A DNA stretch of 64,000 nt from assembly GCA_937995825.1 (NCBI GenBank), contig CALKJO010000016.1, positions 268,370 through 332,369 of the forward strand, written 5' to 3'. Positions 17,936 to 28,150 of this stretch are shown piece by piece. A program made the translations under genes and the position numbers. Numbering within the stretch: the stretch's first letter is position 1; each line of letters opens with the position of its first letter. This DNA is from an uncultured Anaerolineae bacterium (GTDB taxonomy: Bacteria > Chloroflexota > Anaerolineae > Aggregatilineales > Phototrophicaceae). Below the pieces are notes generated by a model. It saw only the letters and a program-made list of their open reading frames with translations, made no database searches and was not told the origin of the DNA.

Positions 17936-20900
17936 TTACGGTCCCATGAAGATAGTCGCCGTCGCGGTTGGATCGCCGAAAAACGGGATCGGCGTGTCAA
18001 ATGGGATCGGCGTGAAGATTTCGAGCGTCGGCACGAAGGGCGTCGGCGTTAAGGTGGGCGTCGGCGTCGGCGTCGGATTGTCGATGGTGACGTTGACCGT
18101 CCGGTAAGCGAAGCCGCCGGTATTCGAGAACACCGCCAGGCGGATGATGAAGCTGCCGCTGCCGAAGGGCTGCGTGTTCCACTGACCGAGCGGCGCATTG
18201 ACCTGCTGGATCGTCTGCGGCGGGACGACAACCGTGAAGGCGGTCGGGTTATTGGCGGGCGCAACTTCGATCTGGTAGCGGGCGAAATCGCTGGCATTGA
18301 CCGTGCCGACAATCGTGACGACGCCCTGCAAGCCCGCCTGCCCGTCAAATGGTGAGGTGATGTTGATGATCGGCTGGACAGTCGAGCTGGAGCATTCGCC
18401 GGCTGGAACGGGGCGAATGTTCGCCGGGTCAAGACCGAGCGCAAGCGCGACCGACTGTCCCTGCGCCGTGCGCAGCCATTCAATCGCGGAGGGATCGGGG
18501 ATGCTGACAAAGGTCTGATTCTGCTGATGGGCAGGACAGTTGGCGTTGGCGCGCAGCCCTGTCCAGGTATCAATGGCGACCTCGACTAAGTACGACTGAT
18601 TGGCGGGCGGCGGAAGCTGGCTGTCGACGAAGATTTCGTTGCGGATCGAGCCGCAGCCCTGGCTGACGCCCGCTTCGTAACGCGCGCCGGTCAGCGTGCA
18701 GATCGGCAGCGTGACAACACCCGACGGCGCTTGGAAAGGCGCGGGCTGGCGTCCGTTGAGCGCGGCGCGCATGGTCTGATTCCAGACTGGGATGGCGGCA
18801 ACACTGCTGGCATTGATGGTCGGGTTGTTGTCATTGCGACCGAGCCAGACGCCGACGACGGTGTTACGCGCAAAGCCGACCGTCCACAGATCGCGGCTGC
18901 CGTCGCTGGTTCCCGTCTTGGCGGCGACCAGCCCCGGAAATTCGGGGATGAACATGCCGGAATTCGCGCCGAAGGCAGGCGTGCGGGCGTCGTTGTCGGA
19001 GAGGATGCTTTGCATTAAATAGGCAATCGATGGCTGCACGACCTGGACTGGCTCGGCGCGCGGCGTCGGGAACGGAACTTCCTGACCGTTGGCGTCGGTG
19101 ATGTTGAGGATGGCATACAGCTGCGCGCGCTGCCCATTGTTGGCGAGCGTGCCGTAGGCTTCGACCATGTCGTACAGGCGGACATCGGTCGCGCCGAGCG
19201 CGGTCGGCAAGCCGAACTGCGCTTCCGGCAGGAAATCGATGCCCATGCGATCCGCCGTCTCGCGGAAGCGGTCGATGCCGGTGAAGAACAGCGTCTTGAC
19301 CGCCGGGACGTTGTAGCTGTTCGCCAGCGCCGAACGCAGCGACACAGGTCCTCGGAATGAGCGGTCGAAGTTGACCGGCGAATAAGGCGGCTGGGTGTTG
19401 AAGGTCGTCGGCACATCCCACAGGACGGTCGCCGGCGTGTACCATGAGCGCGACCCGTCGGGATTGGTGAAGCCTTCAAGCGCAGCGGTATACACAACGG
19501 GCTTGAGCGCGCTGCCAGGCGACTGCCAGGTGAAGGCATTATTGACCTGCCCGTCGATCTCTTCGTTGAAGTAGTCGGCGCTGCCGACCATCGCCAGGAT
19601 CGCGCCGTCAATCGGGTTGGTGACCAGCACCGCGCCGTTGTTGACACCGGTGTTGACCATCGAGCGGAGCTGCGCTTCAAGCGCCTGCTGCGCCGTGTCC
19701 TGAATGCGCGGCACAAGCGTTGTGCGGATGGTAAAGCCGCGCCGGAACAGCTCATCCGAGCCGAACGTCCGCTCGACGACTGCCTGAATGTAGTCCACAA
19801 AGTGCGGATAGCGGCGGTCGAACTGGCGCGGACGGTAGTTTCTGACCTCCACTTGCGCCTTCTGCACCGCAACGGCGGGCGATGTGATCTGCTGCCGCGT
19901 CACGCAGAACGGCTGATTCTGGAATGGGAGCGGCAGACAGCCCACCGCCGCCATCTGCTCCAGCACAACATCCATCCGCCGGAACGCAGCTTCGCGGTTG
20001 GTGACTGGATCGTAGGTTGTCGGCTGCTGGATCAAGCCCGCCAGCAGCGCCGCTTGGGGCAGATTGAGATCGGAGGCGTTGGTATCGAAATAAAACTCCG
20101 CTGCCGCCTGAATGCCATTCGATTGGTTGCCGAACGAGATTTCATTCAGATACAGTTCGAGAATGAATTCCTTGTTATACGTGCGCGCGATCTCAGCGGC
20201 GATCACGATCTCTTGCAGCTTGCGCTCGGCGGAGACGGTGTTATCCTGCATGACCAGCCGCCGCGCGATCTGCTGGGTGATCGTGCTTGCCCCGCTGACG
20301 ATCTGCCCACTGGTCAGGTTGTCGAGGAAGGCACGGAGGATGGCAATTGGATCCCAGCCGGGGTCGGAGAAGAAGCGCTCATTTTCAATCGAGACGACCG
20401 CGTGCAGCACTTCCGGCGCGATCTCGCTCAGACGCACGGTGGTGCGCGCGCCGCCGCTGGCGCTGTTGAGTTCGGCGATTAGGCTATTGTCGGCGGCGAG
20501 AATGCGCGCCGTGCGGAACTGCGGCTGGTAGTTGGCGAGCGCCGCGACGCTGGCACGCCAGGGTTCGGCGATGTTGTTATAAGTCACGACTGCTGCAATT
20601 GCGCCGCACGCGCCCAGCAGCAGGAGCGCGCCAACGATCAGCGCAGCGGCGATCAGCACCCCGCGCAGCGTGTTGGCGCGCTGTTCTTCCAGCGCCCGCT
20701 GATACAGGCTTTCGGATGCCGCGGCGTCTGGCGCAGCATCGACGCCCATAGAGCCGCCCGCTGGCGATGGGATCGCGCTGACATCGCTCAGCGCGGGATT
20801 GACTATGGTCGGCTCCACGCCCGATCCCTGCACTGTGCGGTTGGGATCGAGCGGCACGGTTGCGTCGAGATCGTCCAGAAAGGCGCCGCCCGCCGCGACT

Positions 20901-22135
20901 TGGGTCAAGTCAGGATCGCGCACTGGAACCGGACGCGGGAGCGGCTGGCTGAACTGCCCTGTTCCCACGCCCGATGGCCCATCTGAAGCGCGCCCCGATG
21001 CGCCCATCAGCGGCAGCGAACCGCCGATCACCTGGCTGGAGTCAGCCGGCTGCTGGGCTGCCAGTTCGAGAACGGCTGGCGTTGCGGGAGTCCACTGGTT
21101 ATTCTCAAACTTGTACCACTGATCGCTCTGCGCGCCGATCATCCACCAGACGCGCCCGTCTTCGAGGATCATCAGCTTTTTCAGCTCGGCTTCGAGCGTC
21201 TCGCGGTTGATCAAGCCCGCGTTGAACTGGCTCTTCAGGGTGCGAGCGCGCCCTTCGCTGTAGCGATACTGGCGCAGCAGTTCCTGCTGAGCAGGCGTGA
21301 GCGCCGCCGAGGCAGCTGGAGTCCCCGCTGTTGAAACACCGATGCCGGTTTCATCCATCGGCGCAGTGGGGGCGGTGACATCCATGCCTCGGCTGCGCAT
21401 CTGCTCAAGCTGGCGCGTGGCAAAGGCGGCGGGGTCTTCTTCAATGGTATCGATAGCGCCGGTTGAGCGCCCTTGAAGGCGTTCCAGCTCGCGGCGCGCA
21501 TACTCTGCTGGATCGAGCGCGATGTCCTCCTCCGGTTGGGGCGCAGCGGGCGCGCTCGGCGCATCGGCCAGGCTTTGCAGCGCGACCAGCTCGCTGATGC
21601 CAACGCGCTCCTCTTCCTCATCCTCTTCAAGGTCGAGCGGCTGGCTTAGGTCTTCGGCGCGGGTATCGTCTTCGCTAACGGCTTCGACAGTCTCGACGAG
21701 CGCGGCGGTCTCTTCTCCAGAAACTGCTTCATCGAATGGCAGCACCTCAATGACCGTCTCCGCCGCTCTCTCAGCCACGTCCACCTCATCATCATACGGC
21801 AGAACGGGCGGAATCGGCTGCTCCTCGATGATACGCACAGGCAAATCTTCGCCTTCGCCGGGCAAGATGATCGTCGGGGGAACTGCGATTGGTTCGCTCG
21901 CTGGCAGATGCCATCCGCCGGCGATTTCCGGTGTGCGTTCAATGCCCTCCAGCGGCACGGGCGGCGCCGCGGCGGCTTGCTCAGCGCCTGGCACGCGCCA
22001 GCCTCCGGTGGAACGCGACGGGGGCGGCGCGTCCGGCTTGCGCCAGCCGCCATCCGCTTGACGCCAGAGCGACGCACCGGCGTTCGACGCTGAGGACGAG
22101 TCAGGGTGATGATCGTTCGGTTGGCGTTCGGACAT
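17936..22135 (-). CDS. Class A penicillin-binding protein (PBP1A-like transglycosylase/transpeptidase) with ~480-aa N-terminal cytoplasmic extension
   Basis: TM (GVLIAAALIVGALLLLGACGAIAAVVTY), GT51 motifs (VSIENERFFSDPGWDP, GASTITQQIARRL), transpeptidase SPGSALKPVVYTAAL, SYN, KTGTSDGSRD; C-terminal Thr/Pro repeats. Confidence 0.92.
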   Translation of the reverse strand: MSERQPNDHHPDSSSASNAGASLWRQADGGWRKPDAPPPSRSTGGWRVPGAEQAAAAPPVPLEGIERTPEIAGGWHLPASEPIAVPPTIILPGEGEDLPVRIIEEQPIPPVLPYDDEVDVAERAAETVIEVLPFDEAVSGEETAALVETVEAVSEDDTRAEDLSQPLDLEEDEEEERVGISELVALQSLADAPSAPAAPQPEEDIALDPAEYARRELERLQGRSTGAIDTIEEDPAAFATRQLEQMRSRGMDVTAPTAPMDETGIGVSTAGTPAASAALTPAQQELLRQYRYSEGRARTLKSQFNAGLINRETLEAELKKLMILEDGRVWWMIGAQSDQWYKFENNQWTPATPAVLELAAQQPADSSQVIGGSLPLMGASGRASDGPSGVGTGQFSQPLPRPVPVRDPDLTQVAAGGAFLDDLDATVPLDPNRTVQGSGVEPTIVNPALSDVSAIPSPAGGSMGVDAAPDAAASESLYQRALEEQRANTLRGVLIAAALIVGALLLLGACGAIAAVVTYNNIAEPWRASVAALANYQPQFRTARILAADNSLIAELNSASGGARTTVRLSEIAPEVLHAVVSIENERFFSDPGWDPIAILRAFLDNLTSGQIVSGASTITQQIARRLVMQDNTVSAERKLQEIVIAAEIARTYNKEFILELYLNEISFGNQSNGIQAAAEFYFDTNASDLNLPQAALLAGLIQQPTTYDPVTNREAAFRRMDVVLEQMAAVGCLPLPFQNQPFCVTRQQITSPAVAVQKAQVEVRNYRPRQFDRRYPHFVDYIQAVVERTFGSDELFRRGFTIRTTLVPRIQDTAQQALEAQLRSMVNTGVNNGAVLVTNPIDGAILAMVGSADYFNEEIDGQVNNAFTWQSPGSALKPVVYTAALEGFTNPDGSRSWYTPATVLWDVPTTFNTQPPYSPVNFDRSFRGPVSLRSALANSYNVPAVKTLFFTGIDRFRETADRMGIDFLPEAQFGLPTALGATDVRLYDMVEAYGTLANNGQRAQLYAILNITDANGQEVPFPTPRAEPVQVVQPSIAYLMQSILSDNDARTPAFGANSGMFIPEFPGLVAAKTGTSDGSRDLWTVGFARNTVVGVWLGRNDNNPTINASSVAAIPVWNQTMRAALNGRQPAPFQAPSGVVTLPICTLTGARYEAGVSQGCGSIRNEIFVDSQLPPPANQSYLVEVAIDTWTGLRANANCPAHQQNQTFVSIPDPSAIEWLRTAQGQSVALALGLDPANIRPVPAGECSSSTVQPIINITSPFDGQAGLQGVVTIVGTVNASDFARYQIEVAPANNPTAFTVVVPPQTIQQVNAPLGQWNTQPFGSGSFIIRLAVFSNTGGFAYRTVNVTIDNPTPTPTPTLTPTPFVPTLEIFTPIPFDTPIPFFGDPTATATIFMGP

Positions 22136-22250
22136 CGCGCCTGTTCCTTCGCTTGTGCGGACGAGATTAACGAAGCGATAACGCGCTTCAAATTATAGCG
22201 CAACTTGGCGCGCTTGACCTACCGTTGGGTAAATTTGGGGAATTTGGCGG

Positions 22251-23273
22251 CTACTGTTCGGGGACGCGGGTATCGCGTCCCTCCCCAGCGCTGTCATTCA
22301 GGCAGCGCTCAAAAGTAGGATCAAACAGGATGATCGGCAGCTTCGCCTGATCGGTTGGCAGCGTGACATCCACGCCCATATCGCCCTCCTCTGCGTCCGC
22401 CTGTTCGACAATCAGTGGGCGGACGCGGCGCAGATCGGCGGTGTCTTCCAGATCGAAGCACTGCTGGAGGCTCGTATCATCTGGGTTGGTGTCATCGCCT
22501 TTCACCGCGATCACAATCACGCTTACGTTGTCCTCGCCGCCGCGTGCATTGGTCAGATCGACCAGCGCTTGGCTTGCTCTCTGTGGATCATCGATGCTCA
22601 ATACAATGTCGGCGATTTCGCGCGGCTTGACATGGCGCGTCAGCCCATCCGAACACAGCACAAGGCGGTCACCCGAATGCAGATGCGCTTCATAAACATC
22701 GACCTCAATCTCGTCATTCTGCCCCAGCGCCCGATAGAGGACATTCTTCATCGGGTGTTCCTCCGCCTGCTCATGCGTCAAGTGACCGGCAGCGACAAGC
22801 GCTTCGACGAAGCTGTGATCATCGGTGATCTGGGTGATGCCGCCGATTTCGCCATCGACCAGATAAGCGCGGCTGTCGCCCACATGAGCGATGATGGCGC
22901 GCGCGCTGCGCACGAATGCCAGCGTGATGGTCGTCCCCATGCCGCGCATCTCCGGATCGACAGCGGCGCGCGCGACAATGTTCTGATTACCAATGCGGAT
23001 CGCCTGGCTGAGCCGTTTGGCGATGGTTTGTTCGGGCATCCGGTCGAGATTGTTTGTGTCCGGGCTGGTCAGGATCAAGCTGCTTTCGACCGCTTCAACC
23101 GCCAGGCGGCTGGCTTCTTCACCCGCTGCTGCGCCGCCCATGCCATCCGCCACCACCGCGACAACATAGCCGACTGATGTCCACAGATGCAGGCTGTCTT
23201 CATTGTTCTGGCGGATTTTCCCGACGCTGGTGTGGGAACCGGCGCGCAGTTGAATTCCTGACTTCGAGGTCAT
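22251..23273 (-). CDS. PP2C-family serine/threonine phosphatase
   Basis: VGKIRQNNEDSLHLW, VVADGMGGAAAGEEAS, AHVGDSRAYL, LCSDGLTRHV, GGEDNVSVIVI. Confidence 0.93.
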   Translation of the reverse strand: MTSKSGIQLRAGSHTSVGKIRQNNEDSLHLWTSVGYVVAVVADGMGGAAAGEEASRLAVEAVESSLILTSPDTNNLDRMPEQTIAKRLSQAIRIGNQNIVARAAVDPEMRGMGTTITLAFVRSARAIIAHVGDSRAYLVDGEIGGITQITDDHSFVEALVAAGHLTHEQAEEHPMKNVLYRALGQNDEIEVDVYEAHLHSGDRLVLCSDGLTRHVKPREIADIVLSIDDPQRASQALVDLTNARGGEDNVSVIVIAVKGDDTNPDDTSLQQCFDLEDTADLRRVRPLIVEQADAEEGDMGVDVTLPTDQAKLPIILFDPTFERCLNDSAGEGRDTRVPEQ

Positions 23274-23465
23274 TATTTATGTCTCCGAAACGCGGTCGGG
23301 CGCGCTCTGCTGCTGCGAATGATGGAGGTGTTCGAGCCAATCTTGATCGTAGCACTTCAGTTTCATTCTATTGATCCGCGCATCGGAAGCAAGTAGTTCG
23401 CCTGCAACTTTTCAAAGAATTCAGAAATCGCTGCGAAATGGCGTCCCGAGTCCTTCCCTGCGCCG

Positions 23466-25763
23466 TCAGCCGCCCGTCGCACCGGCTGGAATATTCATCG
23501 CCACATAGCCGCCTGTCCACCAGTCGGGATAGGGGGCGACGGGCGCGCCGAAATAGGTATCGAGAATGCGCCGTACAATCGGTGCGGCGGTCTCCGAGCC
23601 TTCACGCCCATGCTCGATCATGGCGGCAATGGCGATCTGCGGGTTGTCAGCGGGCGCATAGGCGACAAACCAGCCGTGCGGTTCGATCCGCCCGGTCTGC
23701 GCTGTCCCGGTTTTGCCGCACACTGTATATGGCGCGCGAATGCCATTGGGATCGTCAAAGACGAACCAGGCTGTCCCTAAGCGCTGTCCAGTCGAGCGCC
23801 CGACGACCTCCGACCGCGTGACCGCACACATGCCTTCGCGCACCACCGCCAGTGCCTCCGGCAGCAAGCCCATCTCGCCCACGACTTCGGGCTGCGCGCT
23901 GAACGTCGCCGCTGTGCCGTCATCGCCGCCGACCTGCTCGACCAGATACGTTCGATAGAGCGTCCCGCCGTTGGCGATCCCGGCTGCTAGGCGCGCCATC
24001 TGGATGATGGTGACCTGAGTCTCATGCTGCCCGATGGCGATATTGATCGCCTGCTCGACACTGGTCGGCGGACTGATGACGCCGCTGACTTCCGGCATGA
24101 TCGATCCCAAGCCGGTTGCGCTGCCAAATCCCATTCGGCGGGCGTAGTCGGTCAGCGTGGTGGAGCCGCGCTGGGTATAGAGCAGCGCGCCCATCTGGTA
24201 GAAGAACGGATTGCACGAGGCGGTCAGCGCCTCCGCCATTGTGACATCGCCGGTGGCGAAGCGCGCTTCTTCGAGAACCTCGGTGGCGCGCCAGTCGAGG
24301 CGGACAGGCAGCGTGTCGCCGAATTCACGCCCGACCCACTGCATCCCGCAGGTGAAAATCTCGGTCGGGCTGAAGACGCCCTCATTTGCCGCCGCCGCTG
24401 TCGTCACGATCTTGAAAGTGGAGCCAGGGGCGTACTGTCCCTGGGTGACGCGGTTGAAAAACGGCTGGCGCGCATCGTTTTGCAGGGCAGCGATGTAACT
24501 GCCGACGAAAAAGAGCGGCGTGTCGGGGTTGAAAAGGCCCGGATCGTAGGATGGGAAGCTCGCCAGCGCCAGCACTGCGCCGGTGTTGACATCCAGCACG
24601 ACAACTCCGCCGCCGGGCGAATGTGTCCGGTTTGCCCAATTGGGTTCGGCGTAGTTGTAGGCGTCCGCCAATGCCTGTGCCGCCGCGCGCTGCAAATTCA
24701 GATCGAGCGTCAGCCGGACGGTCTGACCTGGCGACCCGCCTGTCCCCGCTAGCTCGCGGACGATCAGACCGCCCGGCTCACGGATGCGCAGCGCCCGCGA
24801 CGGCTGCCCAGCAAGCTGTGCTTCATACGCCAGCTCGACTCCCGCCAGACCGACTAAGTCACCCTGGCTGTAGCCGCGCTGCTGATACGCTGCAAGCTGC
24901 TCCGCCGGAATATTCCCGACATACCCGATGACATGGGTGGCGATCCCATGCCCGACGTAGCGGCGGGTGATGCGCGTGTCGGTGCGAATGGCGCAGTTCT
25001 GCGCCAGCGCACTGGCGTAAATGGCATATTCGTCGGCGTCGATGTCGCCAATCGGGACGATAGTTTCTGGGTTGTAATCGCGCAGGAAAGCGTTCAGCTC
25101 GGCGCGCTCACGGCGCAGCGCTGACGCCAAGATCGATATGCAGTTGTCGTAATTCTGCATCTCCTGCGCAGCGGCGAACAGCGTGAGCGTCTCGCCATCC
25201 TGCTCGACCAGCAGCCGCCCGCTGCGGTCCAGAATGTCGGCGCGCGGCGGACGGACGCTGACCGCCTCCAGCGTCGTGCCGGGCGCGAAGCCGTCGAAGA
25301 TGTCCATGTTCGTCCAGGCAACACGCCAGCCGTCCCCCGCTCGCACCAGCCGCATCGTCCGCCCTGGATCGGCGATCTCGCCGAAAATGCCGGACTCGAT
25401 GACCACATCGTAGCGGACGGCGGCGGTGCGCCCCTGTTCACGGGTCTGGTTGATCGTGTAGCGGACGGCAGTGGTGCCGATCTGGGTGTCCGCCTGGGTA
25501 TAGATTTCTCGGAAAACAGCCTGCGAAACCAGGCTCTGGCTTTCGCTGCTCAGTTGAGCGTACATCGCGTTGTAATCACGGGCTGACCAGGCATTGAGAA
25601 ACGCCGACACGGTGTCGGCGGGGGTGCGCGGGAGCAGTTGAAGGACGGGGGCGCTTTCCTCACTGCCTGCGCTTGGCAGCAGCGCTGCACAGCCGATCAG
25701 CAGCGCAGCGCAGCCGGTCAGCAGCAGGACAAAGCAGATCGACTTACGCATAATGTGACGCAT
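23466..25763 (-). CDS. Class B penicillin-binding protein (PBP2-like) with N-terminal MecA_N/NTF2-like domain and lipoprotein-type signal
   Basis: PADTVSAFLNAWSARDYNAMYAQLS (NTF2-like), transpeptidase motifs GSTFKI, SCN (LTASCNPF), KTGTAQTG. Confidence 0.9.
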   Translation of the reverse strand: MRHIMRKSICFVLLLTGCAALLIGCAALLPSAGSEESAPVLQLLPRTPADTVSAFLNAWSARDYNAMYAQLSSESQSLVSQAVFREIYTQADTQIGTTAVRYTINQTREQGRTAAVRYDVVIESGIFGEIADPGRTMRLVRAGDGWRVAWTNMDIFDGFAPGTTLEAVSVRPPRADILDRSGRLLVEQDGETLTLFAAAQEMQNYDNCISILASALRRERAELNAFLRDYNPETIVPIGDIDADEYAIYASALAQNCAIRTDTRITRRYVGHGIATHVIGYVGNIPAEQLAAYQQRGYSQGDLVGLAGVELAYEAQLAGQPSRALRIREPGGLIVRELAGTGGSPGQTVRLTLDLNLQRAAAQALADAYNYAEPNWANRTHSPGGGVVVLDVNTGAVLALASFPSYDPGLFNPDTPLFFVGSYIAALQNDARQPFFNRVTQGQYAPGSTFKIVTTAAAANEGVFSPTEIFTCGMQWVGREFGDTLPVRLDWRATEVLEEARFATGDVTMAEALTASCNPFFYQMGALLYTQRGSTTLTDYARRMGFGSATGLGSIMPEVSGVISPPTSVEQAINIAIGQHETQVTIIQMARLAAGIANGGTLYRTYLVEQVGGDDGTAATFSAQPEVVGEMGLLPEALAVVREGMCAVTRSEVVGRSTGQRLGTAWFVFDDPNGIRAPYTVCGKTGTAQTGRIEPHGWFVAYAPADNPQIAIAAMIEHGREGSETAAPIVRRILDTYFGAPVAPYPDWWTGGYVAMNIPAGATGG

Positions 25764-25844
25764 CCATCCATATCGATGAAGCGTGCCGCCCTTGCATCCG
25801 CGCGCTTCGGATGGCTGTACTGTAGAGGGCGGTTAGGCTTGCGT

Positions 25845-26273
25845 CTAGAGCAAGTCCTCATTCTTCGCCTTGCGCTTACGCTCACCCGCGCTGTTGTAAT
25901 CGTCTTTACGGAGGTCGCGGTCGATGTGCGCCTGAGGATCACTGCGTCGGCGCAAGGCGCTGGTGCGATCGGATGGCGGCTGCATGTTGATCCGGTCGCC
26001 AAAGAGCATATACGCGCCGATCCCGATCAGCAGCAGCGGCAGCCAGTTCCATGAGAAAATCCCCAGCCAGAAGACCAGACCGATGCCCAATGTCGCCAGC
26101 GCGCTGATATTTTCACTCCAGGGCGTCCCCTCAACCTGACCGCGCGCCAGCAGCGCTGCCCCGATCACGAACATGATGCCAGGCCACCACCAGCCGGTCA
26201 AGAACAGCAGCGCCAATCCGATCAGCATCACACCGCCAAAAGTTTGATCGCCGCGATTCTTATTGAAGTCCAT
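25845..26273 (-). CDS. Small membrane protein (LiaF-TM-like/unknown)
   Basis: Four hydrophobic segments (GVMLIGLALLFLTGWWWPGIMFVIGAALLARG...) and charged C-terminus. Confidence 0.6.
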   Translation of the reverse strand: MDFNKNRGDQTFGGVMLIGLALLFLTGWWWPGIMFVIGAALLARGQVEGTPWSENISALATLGIGLVFWLGIFSWNWLPLLLIGIGAYMLFGDRINMQPPSDRTSALRRRSDPQAHIDRDLRKDDYNSAGERKRKAKNEDLL

Positions 26274-26400
26274 TGTGATCCCCCTATCTCTCCAATTATT
26301 CTATCACTCTAAATCCTATTTACGCGGGCGGACGGGTTTAAGTTGCGGTAAAATAAACCCGTATTCCCGCTACAGCCGGCAAATCAGGAGTTAGAGACGC

Positions 26401-28089
26401 ATGAGCGACCGCGAACCGTATGATCTGGAACGGATGTTCCCGCGCGATGTGAATTCGCCCTTCGCGGAGCTGGATGATCTGCGCCTCGGCGTGATCGTCG
26501 GCGGATCGCTGAGCAAGGGCCTGATCGTGCGGCTCGACAGCGGCTTGAGCGTCGAAAACCTGGCGGTCGGGCGCTATGTCGTCGTGCATGGCGATCAGAG
26601 GCGGCGCTTTTTCTGCATGATCACCGATATCGCGCTTGAAAACACCAATGCCGACATCCAGAGCCGCCCGCCGGACACGCGCGATCCGTTCCTGGCGGCG
26701 GTCTACGCGGGGACGGCGGTCTACGGCAAGATTCATGTGCAGCCGATGCTGTCGCTGGAGGCGGACGGCAAGCCGAAGCCCGTCAAGACGATTCCGGCGC
26801 ATTTCACCATCGTCAGCAGCGCGACGGCGGAGGATGTCAATCAGGTTTTCGGCGAAGAGGACGAGACGCATTTCTACGTCGGTGAGCCGCTCGAACTGGA
26901 ACAGACTCATGTCAACCTCGATCTGCGGCGGCTGGTCGAGCGGTCGGTCGGCGTATTCGGCAAGAGCGGGACGGGCAAAAGCTTTCTGACGCGGCTGCTG
27001 CTGGCGGGCGTGATCGCGCAGCGCCAGGCGGTCAGCCTGATCTTCGACATGCACAGCGACTATGGCTGGGCAGGCACGCACGAAGGCGGCGGACAGGCGA
27101 AGGGACTCAAGCAGTTGGTTGGGGAGCGCGTCAGCATTTTCACGCTCGACGCCGAGTCGACGCAGCGGCGCGGTGCGAAATATGACGCCGAGGTCAAGCT
27201 CGGTTTCAGCGAGATCGAGCCGGAGGACATCGCCATGCTGCGCGAGACGATGAGCCTCTCAGACGCGATGATCGACGCAGCCTATCTGCTCCGCAAGTGT
27301 TGGAAAGAGCAGTGGGTTGAAAAGCTGATCAACGCCTCCCCTGAAGACTTCGACGAGATCGAAGGCAGCACCAGCAGCCGCGCCGGCACGCTGCAAGCGC
27401 TCAAGCGCCGCGTTGAGCGCTTCGAGCGCTGGAAATTCCTGACCAGCGAGTCAGCTGCCGACAGCGTAACCCAGATCATGAGCCGGCTGGAAAACGGGAC
27501 GAGCGTCGTGCTGGAATTCGGGCGCTATGGCAATTCGCTGGAAGCCTATATCCTGGTCGCCAACTATCTGACGCGGCGCATCCATGAGCTGTATGTCGAG
27601 CGGGTCGAAAAGGCACTGGGGGATGATGGACAACAGCCGACGCCGCTGGTGATCGTCATCGAGGAGGCGCATAAATTTCTCGATCCGCGCATCGCCAGCC
27701 AGACGATCTTCGGCATCATCGCTCGTGAACTGCGCAAATACCGCGTGACGCTGCTGGTGGTCGATCAGCGTCCGAGCCAGATCGATGAAGAAGTCATGAG
27801 CCAGATCGGGACGCGCGTCACGGCGCTGCTGGACAACGAAAAGGACATCAACGCCGTGCTGATGGGGATCAGCGGCTCGGGCGGGCTGCGCGAAGTGCTG
27901 GCACGGCTGGACACCAAGCAGCAGGCGATCATTATGGGTCACGCCGTGCCGATGCCGGTGGTGATCAGGACGCGCAGCTATGACGAAGACTTCTACGCCG
28001 CCATCCAGAACCTGACCCGTGTGCAGGCGGGCGGACTTAGCCCGCGCGATCTGCTCAACAAAGGCGGCAAAAGCGGGCGGCTGCGTTGA
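26401..28089 (+). CDS. HerA-like (HAS-barrel/DUF87) ATP-binding protein
   Basis: N-terminal HAS-barrel like segment, Walker A VFGKSGTGKSFLTRLLL, Walker B PLVIVIEEAHKFLD, VVDQRPSQIDEEVMSQIGTRV. Confidence 0.88.
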   Translation: MSDREPYDLERMFPRDVNSPFAELDDLRLGVIVGGSLSKGLIVRLDSGLSVENLAVGRYVVVHGDQRRRFFCMITDIALENTNADIQSRPPDTRDPFLAAVYAGTAVYGKIHVQPMLSLEADGKPKPVKTIPAHFTIVSSATAEDVNQVFGEEDETHFYVGEPLELEQTHVNLDLRRLVERSVGVFGKSGTGKSFLTRLLLAGVIAQRQAVSLIFDMHSDYGWAGTHEGGGQAKGLKQLVGERVSIFTLDAESTQRRGAKYDAEVKLGFSEIEPEDIAMLRETMSLSDAMIDAAYLLRKCWKEQWVEKLINASPEDFDEIEGSTSSRAGTLQALKRRVERFERWKFLTSESAADSVTQIMSRLENGTSVVLEFGRYGNSLEAYILVANYLTRRIHELYVERVEKALGDDGQQPTPLVIVIEEAHKFLDPRIASQTIFGIIARELRKYRVTLLVVDQRPSQIDEEVMSQIGTRVTALLDNEKDINAVLMGISGSGGLREVLARLDTKQQAIIMGHAVPMPVVIRTRSYDEDFYAAIQNLTRVQAGGLSPRDLLNKGGKSGRLR

Positions 28090-28097
28090 CAGCACGA

Positions 28098-28118
28098 GGG
28101 ATGAGGAAACCTCACCCC
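28098..28118. terminator. Hairpin in the convergent gap between herA-like and ppi genes
   Basis: GGGATGAGG-AAA-CCTCACCCC, one mismatch in 9 bp. Confidence 0.35.
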
Positions 28119-28150
28119 AACACTCACGGCGCTGGAGTGAGATGATCCCG

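Noticed and set aside
17940-18090. Apparent short tandem repeat (gtcggcgtcggcgtc)
   Set aside because: Encodes the Thr/Pro-rich tail of PBP1A, not a CRISPR or regulatory repeat
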